Origin: Paraglaciecola hydrolytica
Lineage (GTDB): Bacteria; Pseudomonadota; Gammaproteobacteria; Enterobacterales; Alteromonadaceae
Length of the DNA: 64,000 bases
Assembly: GCF_001565895.1 (NCBI RefSeq)
Contig: NZ_LSNE01000003.1
Location: 707,184 to 771,183 of the forward strand
Reading direction: 5' to 3'
The notes beneath the pieces are model-generated. The model did no database searches and was not told the DNA's origin. It saw only the letters and a program-made list of their open reading frames with translations. Shown piece by piece: positions 63,474-64,000 of the stretch. Numbering within the stretch: the stretch's first letter is position 1; every line of letters starts with the position of its first letter. Position numbers and translations under genes: made by a program.

Positions 63474-64000
63474 TTAATGTGTTGATTTGAATTTCAATAA
63501 ATCCGGCACGTTTTCATAACTTACATCGGTTTCAAGCTCAAATAAATTGATCAGGGTTTTGGCTACCGCGTCGTGACTATTGGTGACTTGGCTTTGTAAA
63601 CGAGTTGCCGCAATATCGATATCTGAACGTTCATCTGTCCACAATATCACGGGCACATGGGTTTGCGTTTTGGGAGCAAAGGCATAGGGTAAACCGTGCA
63701 GGTACAAACCATTCTCACCTAAGGACTCGCCATGATCGCTGACATACAACATGCTGGTTTGAAATTTCTGGTTATTTTTTTTGAGCAACTCAATGACTTT
63801 AGACAAAAAATAGTCGGTATACAAAATGCTGTTGTCATAGGCATTGATGATGTCAGCATCGCTACACTGGGATAATTCTGCGCTCTGACAAGCTGGCGTA
63901 AAACGTTCAAATTCGCGAGGATAACGTTTGTAATACGCAGGCCCGTGACTGCCCATTTGATGTAATACGATAAAAATATCCTGTTGCTGTTGATCTATAT
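63474..64000 (-). CDS. Phosphoethanolamine transferase / sulfatase-family protein (5' part outside window)
   Basis: C-terminal 175 residues only. Motifs LHQMGSHGPAYYKRYP, CSDADIINAYDNSILYTDYFL, LYVSDHGESLGENGLYLHGLPYAFAP and HVPVILW belong to the EptA/CptA (PmrC) branch of the alkaline-phosphatase superfamily, which adds phosphoethanolamine to lipid A or core sugars at the outer face of the inner membrane. SDHGES carries metal ligands. The reading frame is open to the window edge, so it is partial, not broken. Which lipid A or core position it modifies is not decidable. Confidence 0.85.
   Translation of the reverse strand, partial: IDQQQQDIFIVLHQMGSHGPAYYKRYPREFERFTPACQSAELSQCSDADIINAYDNSILYTDYFLSKVIELLKKNNQKFQTSMLYVSDHGESLGENGLYLHGLPYAFAPKTQTHVPVILWTDERSDIDIAATRLQSQVTNSHDAVAKTLINLFELETDVSYENVPDLLKFKSTH

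Overview
The window looks like chromosome from a marine gammaproteobacterium of the Alteromonadaceae (an Alteromonas / Paraglaciecola / Glaciecola relative). The reasons are the moderate-to-low GC, the many TonB-dependent receptors and sodium symporters, and the neighbourhoods prlC-gor, uvrA-yajR-ssb and hppA/ppa. The placement is inferred from gene content; no alignment was run. No tRNA, rRNA, CRISPR array or transposase is visible.

Region 1 (1-15617) reads as a peptidoglycan-scavenging locus. It encodes a lipoprotein AmiD-type amidase (cut by the left edge), a 993-aa TonB-dependent receptor with a translationally coupled 31-codon leader ORF, a two-domain lipoprotein GH3 hexosaminidase (NagZ), a NagX membrane protein, an RpiR/SIS regulator, a NamZ-type exo-N-acetylmuramidase (DUF1343, GH171), the MurNAc-6-P etherase MurQ, an SSS symporter, alanine racemase and an NhaC-type antiporter. 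Together they could strip peptides, trim glycan chains to GlcNAc and MurNAc, import the sugars and recycle D-Ala. A MurNAc kinase is missing from the visible set.

Region 2 (15618-32083) holds a small ORF, a diguanylate cyclase with a degenerate receiver, PrlC and Gor, a three-gene membrane operon (DUF2157, DUF4401, GDYXXLXY), a Fur-boxed siderophore receptor divergent from a PepSY protein, a pseudouridine synthase, a metallo-beta-lactamase-fold protein with a divergent TetR and a clear operator palindrome, and a DUF3137-like/LemA pair.

A solitary integron gene cassette (32084-32678) sits exactly after the lemA stop codon, with a recognisable attC site and matching recombination cores. Its protein is unknown.

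Region 3 (32862-40934) is a tight minus-strand operon: a D-threonine aldolase/D-serine dehydratase-like PLP enzyme, RpiR, N-acyl-D-amino-acid deacylase, RidA, SSS symporter and GH20 hexosaminidase. It seems built to use amino-sugar and N-acyl-D-amino-acid compounds, and echoes region 1 in design.

Region 4 (41163-58809) is mostly housekeeping: a K+-dependent membrane pyrophosphatase divergent from soluble Ppa, an MFS/DUF3299 pair, a chemoreceptor, a thioesterase, UvrA, a YajR-like MFS protein, SSB, a LysR regulator, and a 1517-aa single-chain acyl-CoA carboxylase with CT-alpha, CT-beta, biotin carboxylase and BCCP parts in one polypeptide.

Region 5 (58907-64000) has a PL14-like secreted lyase, a TonB receptor followed by a PepSY membrane protein carrying a Met/His-rich repeat (possible copper binding), and the C-terminal part of a phosphoethanolamine-transferase/sulfatase-family protein cut by the right edge.
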